35,632 bases of DNA. Source: an uncultured Lachnospiraceae bacterium. Its GTDB lineage: Bacteria > Bacillota > Clostridia > Lachnospirales > Lachnospiraceae. The notes beneath the pieces were generated by a model. That model ran no database searches, was not told the DNA's origin, and saw nothing but the letters and a program-made list of their open reading frames with translations. A program made the position numbers and the translations under genes. Positions within the stretch are counted from its first letter, which is position 1, and every line of letters begins with the position of its first letter. The stretch covers positions 1 to 35,632 of the forward strand of contig CACZBM010000024.1 in the NCBI GenBank assembly GCA_902779445.1. The letters are read 5' to 3'. Shown one piece after another: positions 35,108 to 35,632 of this stretch.

Positions 35108-35198
35108 ATTTTCTTTACTATGGCAGATTATGTATTTATAACATATATGGATACATTTTTACTTGATTGTATTTATAATAAATAGGAGGATGCTGAAT

Positions 35199-35369
35199 AT
35201 GGAAGCTACTCTTCAGAATACGGATTATGAAGAAGATGTTTTATTTGCCGCATTAGATAAAGGTATAGATGATATGGAGGCTGGTCGTCTTACACCTCAT
35301 GATGAAGCAGTAAAGATTATGAAACAGAGGTTGAGGGACTATGTCGAAGTACAAAATTCTGGAAACTGA
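35199..35369 (+). CDS. Antitoxin of a RelB/ParD-type toxin-antitoxin pair
   Basis: A 56-aa acidic protein with the pattern A-A-L-D-K-G-I-D-D-M-E-A-G-R-L-T-P-H-D-E-A, typical of small antitoxins encoded before RelE/ParE toxins. AGGAGG lies nine bases before the ATG; the frame opens 12 codons upstream without support. Its 3' end overlaps the toxin gene by 29 bases. A -10-like TATAAT (35174-35179) lies just upstream, without a clear -35. Confidence 0.75.
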   Translation: MEATLQNTDYEEDVLFAALDKGIDDMEAGRLTPHDEAVKIMKQRLRDYVEVQNSGN

Positions 35370-35526
35370 TGAAGCTATCAATGATGTTTCGAACTTAGCC
35401 ATATGGATCTATGAGCAATATTGTAATGAAGCTGCGGCTGATAACCTTATCGACCAATATAGCAATAAAATAGATGCATTAGAATTATTTCCGCATGGAT
35501 TTCGTGGAGTAAGTATTGAGCATTGA
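35341..35526 (+). pseudogene. RelE/ParE-type toxin, truncated by a stop codon
   Basis: 61 codons reading S-K-Y-K-I-L-E-T-D-E-A-I-N-D-V-S-N-L-A-I-W-I-Y-E-Q-Y, then A-D-N-L-I-D-Q-Y and L-E-L-F-P-H-G-F-R-G-V, as in RelE/ParE toxins (usually 90-100 aa). After the TGA at 35524 the same frame continues G-Y-D-V-Y-C-K-I-K, which looks like the expected next strand, and then stops again at the edge of insertion-sequence-like repeats. The catalytic C-terminal strands are missing, so the toxin is probably inactive. A single CGA-to-TGA change would explain the first stop. Confidence 0.7.
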
Positions 35527-35549
35527 GGCTATGATGTTTATTGTAAAAT

Positions 35550-35632
35550 AAAAATGTAGAAAGTTGCAGAGCAAAAATGTAGGTTGTTGCAAAGTAAAAA
35601 TGCAGGTAATTGCAACTACATTTTGTAGGTCA
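35550..35632. mobile_element. Repeat-rich end of an insertion sequence (partial, IS21-like?)
   Basis: Three successive units begin AAAAATGTAG, AAAAATGTAG and AAAAATGCAG and continue with nTTGCAx, with a period of 23 bases (35550, 35573, 35596). They are followed by CTACATTTTGTAG. Multiple short repeats at the terminus are typical of IS21-family ends. The element runs off the window, so no transposase can be seen. Confidence 0.45.

Noticed and set aside
35174..35179. Promoter for the toxin-antitoxin pair
   Set aside because: A TATAAT is present, but the sequence 17 bases upstream (ATACAT) is a poor -35; not listed as a separate feature.

Overview
This window is the chromosomal replication-origin region of a low-to-mid GC Firmicute, most likely a Lachnospiraceae (inference). 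The gene order dnaA-dnaN-S4-recF-gyrB-gyrA on the minus strand, facing rpmH-rnpA-yidD-yidC-jag-mnmE-mnmG-rsmG-parA-parB on the plus strand, is the classic Clostridia/Bacilli oriC layout. A DUF3881-type gene after parB and a DUF4446-type gene directly abutting parB point to Lachnospiraceae. Names rest on reading protein motifs by eye; no database was searched.

Left part (1-8.9 kb). The window opens with the C-terminal end of what looks like a tyrosine recombinase next to the 3' end of tRNA-Ser(GCT), probably the edge of an integrated element. Then comes a C1/corrinoid module: a PocR-AraC regulator (plus) converging on a truncated CobW/G3E P-loop protein, the methanol:corrinoid methyltransferase MtaB and its corrinoid protein MtaC, with a UroD-fold methyltransferase-like gene upstream. 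serS follows, then the two-subunit iron-sulfur fumarate hydratase. The gap between the fumarase genes holds a striking nested palindrome of DnaA-box-like and half-parS-like sequences.

Core part (8.9-28.7 kb). gyrA, gyrB, recF, an S4-domain gene, dnaN and dnaA run leftward and the rpmH to parB block runs rightward. oriC appears bipartite: a DnaA-box cluster between dnaA and rpmH, and a (TAA)6TAG trinucleotide run beside relaxed DnaA boxes between dnaA and dnaN. Four parS sites spaced 41-49 bp lie just before parA. Two dispersed palindromic repeat families, called A (GTCAT...ATGAC) and B (CCTTCTCCC/GGGAGAAGG...GATGAGG), occupy many intergenic gaps.

Right part (28.6-35.6 kb) is accessory. The 46-bp 3' portion of tRNA-Arg(CCT) is directly repeated about 2 kb downstream, bounding an islet. 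The islet holds a (CAGA)14 tetranucleotide repeat placed at the start of a predicted short terminated RNA, a 55-aa peptide with a double-glycine-type leader and a six-residue Trp/Lys core, and a PD-(D/E)XK (Rpn-like) nuclease. Beyond it are an XRE regulator, a Sel1-repeat lipoprotein, a 780-aa membrane-anchored protein with an SLH-like region, and a RelB/ParD-RelE/ParE type toxin-antitoxin pair. The toxin is stopped early and runs into what looks like the repeat-rich end of an insertion sequence at the window edge.
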